A stretch of 40,118 bases of DNA from a bacterium (GTDB taxonomy: Bacteria > Patescibacteriota > Minisyncoccia > Sungbacterales > HO2-52-23): assembly GCA_030697525.1 (NCBI GenBank), contig JAUYPW010000014.1, positions 1-40,118 on the forward strand, written 5' to 3'. Both the position numbers and the translations under genes were made by a program. Within the stretch, counting starts at the first letter, position 1. Each line of letters starts with the position of its first letter. This document shows, one piece after another, positions 6,780 to 14,425 of this stretch. The notes beneath the pieces were generated by a model. The model was not told the origin of the DNA. It did no database searches and worked only from the letters and a program-made list of their open reading frames with translations.

Positions 6780-7184
6780 ATGATGAAACGCATAATCATT
6801 TCGCTGTTCACAGTGGCCCTGCTGATTCCCTCGCTGGCTTGGGCTCAGGAGGTCAAGAAGGGCGACACGGCGACCGTTCCGGGTTGGACGTGGGTGGACG
6901 TGAAGAACCCCGAGCCAGTCAAGAGCGGCAACAACGACTTCGGCTACGGCGAGTCCTGCGGCATTCAGCACGGAGGCACCATAACGGTGGTCGGCATCGA
7001 GGAGAATCGTCTCCTCGTCCGCTACTCGATCGGTGGCACCCAGTATGGAACATCATGCCCGTCTGGAATTATTTTCTTCACCACGAAGGAAACGTTCTCC
7101 AAGATGTCAGCAGAGTACAATCGGATCCGTGTGGCCAAGCAGAACGAGAAGGATATTGTCAAACGGCTTCTCAAGAAAAAATAA
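6780..7184 (+). CDS. GC-rich small secreted protein, unknown function
   Basis: A 134-residue protein with a clear Sec signal peptide (MMKRIIISLFTVALLIPSLAWA, cleavage after A22) and a mature domain of about 80 residues (VKKGDTATVPGWTW to GIIFFTTKETF) that looks like a small beta-barrel, with two cysteines (C60, C93) that could form a disulfide. The C-terminus is a basic helix ending LLKKK. Strong SD (AAGGAGAAAGG) upstream; the ATG at 6783 is an equally good start. Base use is unlike the neighbours: 6901-6960 has 37 G or C in 60, against 24 in 60 at 7261-7320, and lysine and aspartate codons end in G and C. This suggests recent acquisition. I do not recognise the family. Confidence 0.85.
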   Translation: MMKRIIISLFTVALLIPSLAWAQEVKKGDTATVPGWTWVDVKNPEPVKSGNNDFGYGESCGIQHGGTITVVGIEENRLLVRYSIGGTQYGTSCPSGIIFFTTKETFSKMSAEYNRIRVAKQNEKDIVKRLLKKK

Positions 7185-7204
7185 CCGGACCAGAACCAAC
7201 AACA

Positions 7205-7232
7205 AAAAGGAGACCCAAACGGATCTCCTTTT
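7205..7232. terminator. Bidirectional terminator between converging genes
   Basis: AAAAGGAGA (7205-7213), ten-base loop, TCTCCTTTT (7224-7232). It lies between the plus-strand secreted-protein gene and the end of the minus-strand pilus operon. Confidence 0.75.
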
Positions 7233-7251
7233 AACTTTGCCAAAATATTTT

Positions 7252-7836
7252 TTAACCCACTATTTTAACCACCTTCCACCAGTTCTCAATATATTCCACG
7301 CGGCGGTTTTGATATTTGAGATAATAAGCGTGTTCCCAGATATCTAACCCAATTATGGGTGTGTGATTTTTTAGATAAGGAGAGTCTTGGTTAGGCAAAG
7401 AATATACCTGTAGTTTTCCAGCCTCATCACGGGCAAGCCATGTCCAGCCACTGCCGAAATGGCCAGCTGCGGTTTGGTTGAATAATTTTTTAAATTCCTC
7501 CACCGAACCAAAGGTCTGATTTATTTCTTCTATTAGAGTCTCGTTTTTTGAATTTGCGGGATCCATAAGCTCCCAAAAAAGGGAGTGGTTCAGATGTCCG
7601 CCTCCATTATTTTTAAGCTTGGTTTTGTCTGCTTCGCTTATGGCAAGTCCCGCCAATTCTTTCATAAGCTCTTCCAGCGGCTTATCAGCAATAGCCGGGT
7701 TTGCCTCCAAAACGGCATTTAGATTATTTATATAAGCCTGATGGTGCTTCGTATAATGTATTTCCATCGTTTGCGCATCTATATAGGACTCCAGCGCATT
7801 ATAAGCATAGTTTAATTTTGGTAATTCGTATTTCAT
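7252..7836 (-). CDS. sodA: Superoxide dismutase, Mn/Fe family
   Basis: Dismutates superoxide to oxygen and peroxide. I use the ATG of MKYELPKLNY as the start, which gives 194 residues, normal for the family; the upstream in-frame extension overlaps the next gene. Metal ligands are H27 (MEIHYTKHH), H84 (GGGHLNHSLFW), D165 and H169 (GLDIWEHAYY). AAGHFGSGWTWL is also present. GGGH-NHS-FW and the NQD at 149-151 favour manganese or cambialistic use over strict iron use. No signal peptide, so cytosolic. It is the last gene of the pilus operon, 13 bases after a small membrane protein, and probably shares that transcript. Confidence 0.95.
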   Translation of the reverse strand: MKYELPKLNYAYNALESYIDAQTMEIHYTKHHQAYINNLNAVLEANPAIADKPLEELMKELAGLAISEADKTKLKNNGGGHLNHSLFWELMDPANSKNETLIEEINQTFGSVEEFKKLFNQTAAGHFGSGWTWLARDEAGKLQVYSLPNQDSPYLKNHTPIIGLDIWEHAYYLKYQNRRVEYIENWWKVVKIVG

Positions 7837-7849
7837 ATTGTTATTTATA

Positions 7850-8110
7850 TTACTTCTTTTGTAGTGTATCTTGCAACGCCACAGACCTTTTATCAAGCAG
7901 ACTCACTACCTCATCTATGTCTTCTGGGGTTAAGATTCGACCAGATAACTTTGCCGGAGGTAAGCCAAGTTCCCGAAAATTTACTTTATAATAAACATAA
8001 TCCGCCCAAAAAATGGAAAAAACTAAAAACAAAAACAAAATTATTATGCCGCAAAATAAGATATTATCGCGCAACTGCTTACTGGAAGTTTTAGACAAGG
8101 AAGTTGTCAT
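7850..8110 (-). CDS. Small single-helix membrane protein of the pilus operon
   Basis: An 86-residue protein with a basic N-terminus, one membrane helix at about 18-36 (ILFCGIIILFLFLVFSIFW), and a C-terminal region outside the membrane (ELGLPPAKLSGRILTPEDIDEVVSLLDKRS). It starts five bases after the pilO-like gene, so it is probably translated as part of the pilus operon. The position and topology resemble the short PilP-like protein upstream (12936-13259), which follows pilO in the first set, but the GR-NPF motif is missing. I do not recognise a named family. A pilus inner-membrane accessory role is inferred from context only. Confidence 0.7.
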   Translation of the reverse strand: MTTSLSKTSSKQLRDNILFCGIIILFLFLVFSIFWADYVYYKVNFRELGLPPAKLSGRILTPEDIDEVVSLLDKRSVALQDTLQKK

Positions 8111-8115
8111 AAATT

Positions 8116-8637
8116 TTATAATGTCTCTGCGCTTATTAAAAGGCTTAGACGATGAGTAGTTTTACCCGAATCAATCTGCTGAAGGGCCAGCTCCTTTATA
8201 GATATTTTATAGGGCATAAGTTCAAGCGCTTTGAGATAGCGCATGACCGACTTTTCAGTTCCGTCCACCGCCAGACGGAAAAATAAATCCTTGCTTTCGC
8301 CGCTTTTATTTTCATCCAAATCTATTACAAAAAGATTGCCGGATGCCTTGGCTAAACCTTCCAAGTCTTCCACAAAATCAACCGGCTTTTCCTTATTTAT
8401 AAGAACTTTATTGATCCGAGCCAGATCATCCGAGCGCTCTCCCATAGTAGCTTCGGCCAGACGTATAGCCTTGCGCTCATGTTCAGCAAAAAAAACTTCG
8501 GCATGGATCTCGTTTAATTTAGTTCTCAAGCTGACAGCTAGACTATTTAGCTTCCAGAAAGACCAGACCAAAGAAATTAGCAGAATGACGGCTATTAAAG
8601 AGGTGGCAAAAATCTTGTGATGGAAGAAATACTTCAT
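8116..8637 (-). CDS. PilO-like type IV pilus assembly protein (second copy)
   Basis: A 173-residue protein with one N-terminal membrane helix (about 10-28), a coiled-coil stretch (LRTKLNEIHAEVFFAEHERKAIRLAE) and a ferredoxin-like C-terminal domain (LFFRLAVDGTEKSVMRYLKALELMPYKISIKELALQQ). This is the layout of PilO, which with PilN links the membrane to the pilus motor. The pairing with a PilN-like gene upstream supports the call. Sequence similarity to the first PilO (13259-13834) is not obvious, so they are old duplicates or separate recruits. Confidence 0.75.
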   Translation of the reverse strand: MKYFFHHKIFATSLIAVILLISLVWSFWKLNSLAVSLRTKLNEIHAEVFFAEHERKAIRLAEATMGERSDDLARINKVLINKEKPVDFVEDLEGLAKASGNLFVIDLDENKSGESKDLFFRLAVDGTEKSVMRYLKALELMPYKISIKELALQQIDSGKTTHRLSLLISAETL

Positions 8638-8655
8638 ACAAATAAAAACTTATAA

Positions 8656-9192
8656 CTATTTAACTCTCAGGAGACCCTGTATGGTAAAACTGGCCGCGCC
8701 CCGGATAATGTCGGAGAGAGGTGAGCTTATCTTATCAAAGTGACCAGATTTTTTAAGCTCATCTTCAAAAAGGAGAAGCTCTTTTCTGCCCAAAGCGGTG
8801 CCGCTTATGGAAACCGCGCCCCCATCAGATAAGTTTATCTGCCGTATGCTTATGTTTGGGCCGGCCATTTGCTTTATTTCTTCTATAAGCATAGAGGTCT
8901 GGGATGATGTCTGTATAAAACTTTTTATGGAAGCCAACCGGCCATTTAGAGACTTAACTTCCTTGACTGTCTGATCTATTTTCAGCTTTTTATAGTTCTC
9001 ATCTTCAAGTTTTATAAATCTTTGCAGTTCCCTTTGTTCAAAAAACATAGGTAAAAAAGATGGTAAAAGAAGAACTGAAGCAAAAATCAAAACAATCCCC
9101 AACAAAATACTTAAAAAAACCAAAAGCCTCCGCCATTGCTCCAGACGGATAGCCTTTCGTTCGGCAATTGGCAGGAGGTTGATATTTAGCAC
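8656..9192 (-). CDS. PilN-like type IV pilus assembly protein (second copy)
   Basis: A 178-residue protein beginning MLNINLLPIAERKAIRLEQWRR, the NINLLP motif by which PilN binds PilM. A membrane helix follows at about 23-48, then a coiled coil (about 54-95) and a small alpha/beta domain. The start codon is GTG. A 22-base AT palindrome ends three bases before it. The retained NINLLP motif is notable because the other PilN-like protein in the operon (13847-14422) lacks it, so this copy is the better candidate for binding PilM. Confidence 0.85.
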   Translation of the reverse strand: MLNINLLPIAERKAIRLEQWRRLLVFLSILLGIVLIFASVLLLPSFLPMFFEQRELQRFIKLEDENYKKLKIDQTVKEVKSLNGRLASIKSFIQTSSQTSMLIEEIKQMAGPNISIRQINLSDGGAVSISGTALGRKELLLFEDELKKSGHFDKISSPLSDIIRGAASFTIQGLLRVK

Positions 9193-9194
9193 AA

Positions 9195-9216
9195 TTTAAA
9201 TATTTAAATATTTAAA
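9195..9216. other. Perfect 22-base AT palindrome before the pilN-like gene
   Basis: Three TTTAAA blocks joined by TAT/ATA make a perfect 22-base self-complementary sequence between the pilT stop (9228) and the GTG of the pilN-like gene (9192). It takes the place where a ribosome-binding site would be expected. No T-run or GC stem is present, so it is not a standard terminator. Confidence 0.6.
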
Positions 9217-9227
9217 CACACGGGGAA

Positions 9228-10298
9228 TTATCCCCTTAAAAGAGTTTGCAGTTCTGAGGGATTGAGAGAATAATTGACTGCATTTTCCATAGTTATATCT
9301 CCCTTTCTAACCAAATCTATCAGAGAGCGGTTTAGACTTATCATGCCCTGATCAGAACTTGTCTCGATGACCAAATTAAGCTGGTGAATTTTGTTTTCTC
9401 TTATGAGATTGCGAACGGCTGGATTAGCGATCATTAGTTCTATGGCTGGAATCCTTCCGCCTCCGTTTTTGGGAATTAAACGCTGGGAGACAATGCCAAC
9501 CAGAGAAGCGGCCAGTTGAGCTCTGATCTGGTTTTGCTGGGCAGGAGAGAAGGTATCAATTATACGATCAATGGTTTGAGATGCATCATTGGTGTGCAGA
9601 GTTGAAAGTACCAAATGCCCCGTCTCGGCGGCGGTAACCGCCATAGCCATAGTTTCAGCATCACGCATCTCCCCCACCATGGCCACATCCACATCTTCCC
9701 GCAACATGGATTTTAGGGCGCGGGCAAAACTGCCTGTATCGTTGCCTACTTCTCGTTGATCAATCGTGGCCTTATCCGAGGTGAAAAGATATTCAATTGG
9801 ATCTTCAATTGTAATTATGTGATCGGCTCGCGTATTATTTATATAATCTATAAAGGCGGCCAGGGTGGTGGATTTGCCATGTCCGGTGGGGCCTACCACC
9901 AGAAAAAAACCTTGTTGGCCTTTAGCCATCTCCTGAAGAAGCGGCGGAAGGCCGAGCTCCTGAAAGGATTTTATTTTATTAGGAATAAGGCGAAGAGCGG
10001 CTCCCATAAACCCCCGTTGATGAAATACATTCACCCGGAAACGCGCTTTATCTTGAAAATTATAGGAAAGGTCTAGTTCTTTTTCTTTCAAAAAAACCGT
10101 CTTCTGCTCTTCATTCAACAGGTTGAAAACAAACTCTTTGGCCATTTCAGGAGTGAGCAGTTCTTGTTTAAGAAGAGGGGTGAGAGACCCGTCTATCCGA
10201 AGGGTCGGATACCTTCCTACGGCTATATGCAGATCGGAGGCCGATTGCTTTACCACCTGATTTAAGAGTTCTTCAAAATTTTCTTTAGTTAGGGCCAT
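9228..10298 (-). CDS. pilT: Type IV pilus retraction ATPase PilT
   Basis: Hexameric ATPase that drives pilus retraction. The start at MALTKENFEELL (10298) gives 356 residues, normal for PilT; an upstream in-frame ATG adds six residues. It has SASDLHIAVG and PTLRIDG in the N-terminal PAS-like domain, Walker A GPTGHGKST, the Asp box TIEDPIEYL, Walker B VAMVGEMRDAETM, the His box TGHLVLSTLHT, and the PilT-specific retraction motif AVRNLIRE. The P-loop has histidine where most PilT proteins have serine (GPTGSGKST). It lies between a receiver protein and a PilN-like gene in the pilus operon. Confidence 0.96.
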   Translation of the reverse strand: MALTKENFEELLNQVVKQSASDLHIAVGRYPTLRIDGSLTPLLKQELLTPEMAKEFVFNLLNEEQKTVFLKEKELDLSYNFQDKARFRVNVFHQRGFMGAALRLIPNKIKSFQELGLPPLLQEMAKGQQGFFLVVGPTGHGKSTTLAAFIDYINNTRADHIITIEDPIEYLFTSDKATIDQREVGNDTGSFARALKSMLREDVDVAMVGEMRDAETMAMAVTAAETGHLVLSTLHTNDASQTIDRIIDTFSPAQQNQIRAQLAASLVGIVSQRLIPKNGGGRIPAIELMIANPAVRNLIRENKIHQLNLVIETSSDQGMISLNRSLIDLVRKGDITMENAVNYSLNPSELQTLLRG

Positions 10299-10300
10299 GT

Positions 10301-10324
10301 AATAATTATTGATCAATGATTATT
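10301..10324. other. AT-rich palindrome before pilT
   Basis: A 24-base near-perfect palindrome (22 of 24 positions self-complementary) centred on ATTGATCAAT (10308-10317). It fills the gap between the response regulator gene and pilT, directly upstream of the chosen pilT ATG at 10298. Confidence 0.5.
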
Positions 10325-10326
10325 TA

Positions 10327-10701
10327 TCATTCCAGTCCGAGAACCTTTTTTACTTTGTTGACGACTTCGGTAGGAGTAAAATGAGCTTTTATTATGTAGT
10401 CATCAGCACCTAATTGTAATCCTCGGTCAACATCTTCTTTCTGCCCGAGATTAGTCAGGAGTATGATTTTAGGTAAGGGCGCTGGCATAATTTTTTTAAG
10501 CTCCTGCAGGACATCAAAACCGTCCATGGCGGGCATCACCACATCCAACAACACCACATCTGGCTGTGTATCCTTAGCCTTTTTAAGTCCGGACTTGCCA
10601 TCTTGAGCAGTATCTACCTGAAAACCAGACTCCTTAAACTTCAGGACATACATGTCCAGTATAAATGGGTCATCATCAACAATTAAGACTTTTTTATTCA
10701 T
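10327..10701 (-). CDS. Single-domain response regulator (CheY-like)
   Basis: A 124-residue receiver domain with no output domain. The acidic pocket is DDD at 9-11, the phosphorylation site is D53 (VVLLDVVMP), the switch threonine is T83 (ILLTN) and the conserved lysine is K105 (YIIKAHF). It is located directly upstream of pilT in the same operon, so it probably signals by protein contact with the pilus machinery, as PilG/PilH do in Pseudomonas. The likely partner kinases are those at 20251-23371. Its C-terminal half (GADDYIIKAHF-PTEV) closely resembles the receivers at 19421-20242. Confidence 0.93.
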   Translation of the reverse strand: MNKKVLIVDDDPFILDMYVLKFKESGFQVDTAQDGKSGLKKAKDTQPDVVLLDVVMPAMDGFDVLQELKKIMPAPLPKIILLTNLGQKEDVDRGLQLGADDYIIKAHFTPTEVVNKVKKVLGLE

Positions 10702-10737
10702 TAGTTTTTAGTATTAGACGTAGAGCTATTTATTAAA

Positions 10738-11160
10738 CTATGGAGCTGCCGTATTTACCCCGATATTTTTGCCCGATATCGTATCGGTTTCAAGATAATA
10801 AATTATGACGTAGGAAGAACCGTCGACTGAATTATAAAAATAACGGTAATTGCCGCTGTTTATGGGGTCTTGAGGAATTTTAGAAATAGCGTCTCTGTTT
10901 ATGATAGCCTGCGAAACCGCATCGGTGCCGGTAAGCACCACATTTTCTCCCAAGGGATAATTTTGAGCGCCGGCGACATAAATAGCCATGGCGTCTTGGA
11001 TAACTTTAACGTTCTTTTCCCGCTGGGCATCGCGAGCCTTGGCTCTGGCTTTTTCAATCTGAACAAAAGCAACGGAGGCCAGAAGTCCGATTATGGCGAT
11101 AACTACTAACAGTTCCACTATGGAGAAGCCTAGATTTTTTGATAACTTATAGTTGGTCAT
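10738..11160 (-). CDS. Type IV prepilin-like protein in the pilus operon
   Basis: A 140-residue prepilin. I choose the ATG of MTNYKLSKNLG (11160), which gives a standard 11-residue leader; an upstream in-frame start adds 12 residues but runs through a palindromic spacer. The processing site is G11|F12, followed by FSIVELLVVIAIIGLLASV with glutamate at mature position 5. Then comes a helical spine (ARAKARDAQREKNVKVIQDAMAIY) and a short globular domain with no cysteines (YRYFYNSVDGSSYVIIYYLE). It lies between pilB and the receiver gene. Its domain is typical of short CPR pilins, so it could be the major pilin. Confidence 0.92.
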   Translation of the reverse strand: MTNYKLSKNLGFSIVELLVVIAIIGLLASVAFVQIEKARAKARDAQREKNVKVIQDAMAIYVAGAQNYPLGENVVLTGTDAVSQAIINRDAISKIPQDPINSGNYRYFYNSVDGSSYVIIYYLETDTISGKNIGVNTAAP

Positions 11161-11164
11161 TAAT

Positions 11165-11195
11165 AATTTCGATATGTCGAAATATCGATATATCA
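11165..11195. other. Palindromic spacer between pilB and the prepilin gene
   Basis: Two overlapping inverted repeats, TTTCGA-TATG-TCGAAA (11167-11182) and the perfect ATATCGATAT (11182-11191), sit in the gap between the pilB stop and the prepilin start. They could be an operator, an mRNA hairpin or a processing site. The prepilin start codon lies just downstream on the minus strand. Confidence 0.5.
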
Positions 11196-11199
11196 ATAA

Positions 11200-12903
11200 T
11201 TATACCACCTCCAACAATTCTTCCAAGCCTATTTTGCCGGCTAACACCTTCATTACTCCATCTTGCTTCATAGTGATCATTCCTTGCCGTTTCGCTTCCT
11301 CGGAAATTTTAGCATCGGACGGTTCGGAAAGAATTATTTTCTCCAGCTCCGGCGTCATCATCAAAACCTCAAAAATACCCATCCTCCCTCGAGTGCCCTT
11401 GGGGCACTCGGAGCCGATCTGCGCTTGATATATTTCATCAGGAATTTTAAGGTTTTTTTGGGTAGCATCTGGCATTTTAACTATTTCCTCGTTAATCATA
11501 TCCTTCACCCTGCCCTCTAATTTTACTTTCTTGCGTGATTCCGAGCACAGTTTTCTGGCCAATCGCTGACCTACGGCCATTATGAGCGAGGGGGCGATTA
11601 AATATGGATCAACACCCATATCAATCAAACGGGGTATAACTCCAATGGCTGTATTGGTGTGTAGAGTAGATAAAACAAGATGTCCGGTCAAAGCCGCGTG
11701 GATAGCCAGCCCGGCGGTTTCTTTGTCGCGTATCTCCCCCACCATTATTATATCCGGGTCTTGGCGCAAAATAGAGCGAAGCCCGTTTGCGAAATCATAA
11801 CCTATCTCCGGATGAATCTGGGATTGATTTATGCCCGTCATATAGTATTCAATCGGATCCTCAAGACTGACTATGTTTGTCTTTTCCTGGTTTAAAATCT
11901 GAAGCATGGCATAAATGGTGGTTGATTTTCCGGAACCGGTGGGACCGGTAATTAGAATCATGCCATATGGCCGCTTCATTCCCTCTTTGAGAGTATCAAG
12001 ATTGCGACCATCAACCCCCAAATCTTCCAGATTCTTTACACCCGCTTCTGAATCCAGAATTCTTATGACAATTTTTTCACCCATAGAGGCCGGAAAGGTA
12101 GAGACACGAAAATCTATATCGCGTCCGGATACTTCGGCATGAAAACGGCCGTCCTGCGGCACACGATTCTCGTCTATTTTTAAATTAGTCATTACTTTTA
12201 TACGGCTGATGATGGCGGCATGTGTCTCCAGAGGAAGATTTAAACTGGTGTGAAGTATGCCGTCCAATCTGAACCTAACCCGTAGACCGTCCCGCATGGG
12301 CTCTATGTGTATATCAGAGGCTTTTCCCTCCACGGCATGACGCAAAATGACCGAGACCATTTTAGTCACCGGCCCTTCAGCGGTAAGATCTTGTACTTTT
12401 TTTGCTTCCGGCTTGGCGCTGGCCAATCCAACTTCTTTTTCAAATTCGCCCAGAGCTTTGGTTACCTCTCCGGCCAAAACCTTGTATTGATTTATTACCC
12501 CTTGTAGATCCGAAGGGGTGACAACAAAAATCCTTACAGGCAAGTTTACTTTGGTGGCTGTAAATTTGAGAGCTTCGCGAGCCGCCACATCATCGGGATT
12601 TAGCATACCCACATCCAGATACCCTTCTTCCTTGGCAACCGGAACCATCTTGTAATAGCGAGCCGATTCCTCTGGTATTTCCTTAAGCACCTCATAGGGA
12701 ACAGTTAGCTTACGCAAAGATTTAAAAGGATAGCCTATGGCCTCGCTCTTGGCTGTGGCCACGTCCGTCTCTGATATGTGACGCTCATAGAGAACATCCT
12801 CCACCGCAAGATCCCGCCCAGCGGCGTTTTCCTTTATCTCGGCAGCCTCATCTGCCTTCAAGGTGCCTTTGGCTATTAATATGTCCAGAATATCTTTGGC
12901 CAT
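11200..12903 (-). CDS. pilB: Type IV pilus extension ATPase PilB
   Basis: Hexameric ATPase driving pilus assembly. The ATG at 12903 gives 567 residues. The N-terminal MshEN/GspE-N domain covers about 1-140 (DEAAEIKENAAGRDLAVEDVL, LDVGMLNPDD). The motor domain has SDIHIEP, Walker A GPTGSGKST, the Asp box SLEDPIEYY, Walker B IIMVGEIRDKETA and the His box LTGHLVLSTLHT. The zinc-binding region usually has two CxxC pairs; here only single cysteines remain (KLCSES and SECPKG). It follows a PilP-like gene by 32 bases. A second paralogue lies at 17124-18896. Confidence 0.96.
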   Translation of the reverse strand: MAKDILDILIAKGTLKADEAAEIKENAAGRDLAVEDVLYERHISETDVATAKSEAIGYPFKSLRKLTVPYEVLKEIPEESARYYKMVPVAKEEGYLDVGMLNPDDVAAREALKFTATKVNLPVRIFVVTPSDLQGVINQYKVLAGEVTKALGEFEKEVGLASAKPEAKKVQDLTAEGPVTKMVSVILRHAVEGKASDIHIEPMRDGLRVRFRLDGILHTSLNLPLETHAAIISRIKVMTNLKIDENRVPQDGRFHAEVSGRDIDFRVSTFPASMGEKIVIRILDSEAGVKNLEDLGVDGRNLDTLKEGMKRPYGMILITGPTGSGKSTTIYAMLQILNQEKTNIVSLEDPIEYYMTGINQSQIHPEIGYDFANGLRSILRQDPDIIMVGEIRDKETAGLAIHAALTGHLVLSTLHTNTAIGVIPRLIDMGVDPYLIAPSLIMAVGQRLARKLCSESRKKVKLEGRVKDMINEEIVKMPDATQKNLKIPDEIYQAQIGSECPKGTRGRMGIFEVLMMTPELEKIILSEPSDAKISEEAKRQGMITMKQDGVMKVLAGKIGLEELLEVV

Positions 12904-12935
12904 CAAAAATGTTTAAAAACTTAAATCTTTAAATA

Positions 12936-13259
12936 TTATTTTCTGATCGGAGTAGTTTGGAAAGGCAAAAATGGATTGGCCCTGCCCGGCGTAAGCGCCG
13001 GAGCCGTCCCAGCCGTTGGGGTCCGCTCGGCCAATTCCGGAGCCGATTCTAAATTCTTAAATACGATATTTTCAAAAACAGTTATATCCAACCTTGAATC
13101 TTTTAGTTTTCTTATTTTGGACAAGTCCTTCACCAAATCAGTATCCGACTCCTCTACTGCTGAACTTTCCGGAGCAACTTTAGAACTTTGGTAAAAATTA
13201 TAAACCGCGCCAAGAACAGCCAGTATAAAAACTATTATGAAAATTTTTTGCTTAGCCAT
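12936..13259 (-). CDS. PilP-like short pilus protein
   Basis: A 107-residue protein with one N-terminal membrane helix (about 5-23), a charged middle (SDTDLVKDLSKIRKLKDSRLDITVFEN) and a C-terminal Pro-rich tail ending GRANPFLPF. The GR-NPF motif near the end recurs in PilP-like proteins of CPR and Gram-positive pilus operons, where it is thought to contact neighbouring subunits. It overlaps the pilO stop by one base (TAATG). It lacks the lipoprotein signal and beta domain of proteobacterial PilP, as expected if there is no outer-membrane secretin. Confidence 0.7.
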   Translation of the reverse strand: MAKQKIFIIVFILAVLGAVYNFYQSSKVAPESSAVEESDTDLVKDLSKIRKLKDSRLDITVFENIVFKNLESAPELAERTPTAGTAPALTPGRANPFLPFQTTPIRK

Positions 13260-13834
13260 TAAGGTTGGTAATACGTCTTAAGCTTTAAACTAAAGCTAAA
13301 AAGGTCGGTTGTACCGGTTATACTGAAATTCAAATTGTCTATGTCCGAAACTCTAAGATTTCTCTCCAGCATCCCCAAAAAATTTTTAAAAGAGTCGTAT
13401 GTTCCAAGCATACTCATACTAATCGGAAATTCTCGAACTGGACCGCTGGGCTTTTGAGAGGGAATCCCGAGCCCCGGCCTGGGCTGGCCTGGGCTTTCAG
13501 CTTTAACCTCAACTTTTTCAGACAGCTCAATGCTTTTCAAGACAAGACCGCTTTTACCAGACAAACTTTCAAATAAAGCAAGTAGCTGGGCCGCTTGCCT
13601 ATCTTTGGGCAGAACCTCATCAACACGACTAAGATCATTTTTAGAAATTCTGTTTATGGTATCTAATAAGAAGTCTCTATTTTCTATGAGACTGTTTAAT
13701 TCATCATTGAGAGAGCGCAGATCCCGGTTTTCTCTCGTCTGTGTTACTGTTTTGCTCCAGGACGGCCTTAAATAAAACAGGGCAATAAGCAGCGCGCCTA
13801 TGAATAACATTATGGAAGCAACGGTTCGATTCAT
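13259..13834 (-). CDS. pilO: PilO-like type IV pilus assembly protein
   Basis: A 191-residue protein with one membrane helix at about 6-23, a coiled coil (VTQTRENRDLRSLNDELNSLIENRDFLLDTINRIS), the segment VDEVLPKDRQAAQLLALFESLSGKSGLVL, a short Pro-rich loop (PGQPRPGLGIPSQKPSGP) and the ferredoxin-like end (MSMLGTYDSFKNFLGMLERNLRVSDIDNLNF). This is the standard PilO plan, and gene order pilM-pilN-pilO agrees. It overlaps the next gene by one base, which suggests coupled translation. Confidence 0.88.
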   Translation of the reverse strand: MNRTVASIMLFIGALLIALFYLRPSWSKTVTQTRENRDLRSLNDELNSLIENRDFLLDTINRISKNDLSRVDEVLPKDRQAAQLLALFESLSGKSGLVLKSIELSEKVEVKAESPGQPRPGLGIPSQKPSGPVREFPISMSMLGTYDSFKNFLGMLERNLRVSDIDNLNFSITGTTDLFSFSLKLKTYYQP

Positions 13835-13846
13835 TCTAACTTAAAA

Positions 13847-14422
13847 TTATCCACTAATTTCTTCCTCAACAAAAGGCGGATTCAATAAAAGAGATGGCCT
13901 AAAAACTATAGTAATCCTGAAATTTACTAAATTATTGCCCCCCAAAGTAAGTCCTCCAAATTCAACTTTCTCAATCTGCGGATGTTTTTCAAGTAAAATT
14001 ATTTGCTCGGTGAGAGTGGCATAACTGGCGGCATCTCCGGCCATTTCCAACCTTCGGGTATCACTTTTAAAATCAAAAGTCAGAAAACGCACATTCGGCA
14101 AAGTGTTTTCTTCTAGAAATTTAAGTACGTTGGAGGTAAAGATGTGGCTCCCCGATAACTTTTGTATATTGGCCAATTTAGATTCCAGACTAAAAATCTG
14201 GTTTATCAACTCCGGACGCAGTTCATCTTGCCTGATTCGCACGTCTTTTAAAAGATTTTCTCTGGAAGAAGCCTGGGCCCGATTAACAAAAAAGAGGATC
14301 AGATACCCAACCAGCGTCGCGAAAAAAAGACTCAAACTTATATAAAAAATCAGCACAGTCCCCCGACGAAGCGAGATAAATCTACCGACGGCTTGTTCTT
14401 TTTTAAGAAGAAAATCAGTCAT
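13847..14422 (-). CDS. pilN: PilN-like type IV pilus assembly protein
   Basis: A 191-residue protein with a cytoplasmic N-terminus (MTDFLLKKEQAVGRFISLRRG), one membrane helix at about 21-46, a coiled coil and an alpha/beta domain (VRFLTFDFKSDTRRLEMAGDAASYATLTEQIILLEKHPQIEKVEFGGL). Gene order after pilM and the Y-TLTEQI-LLEKHP-I pattern favour PilN. The N-terminal NINLLP motif that binds PilM is absent, although pilM is the next gene upstream, three bases away. The second PilN-like protein (8656-9192) has the motif. Confidence 0.82.
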   Translation of the reverse strand: MTDFLLKKEQAVGRFISLRRGTVLIFYISLSLFFATLVGYLILFFVNRAQASSRENLLKDVRIRQDELRPELINQIFSLESKLANIQKLSGSHIFTSNVLKFLEENTLPNVRFLTFDFKSDTRRLEMAGDAASYATLTEQIILLEKHPQIEKVEFGGLTLGGNNLVNFRITIVFRPSLLLNPPFVEEEISG

Positions 14423-14425
14423 ATT

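Noticed and set aside
6737-7234. A 165-codon frame overlapping the GC-rich secreted-protein gene
   Set aside because: It is in another frame, is arginine- and glycine-rich as expected from GC-rich shadow coding, and lacks a signal; the frame at 6780 has SD and signal peptide.
9756-10076. A 106-codon plus-strand frame within pilT
   Set aside because: It is antisense to highly conserved ATPase motifs of pilT and has no supporting signals.
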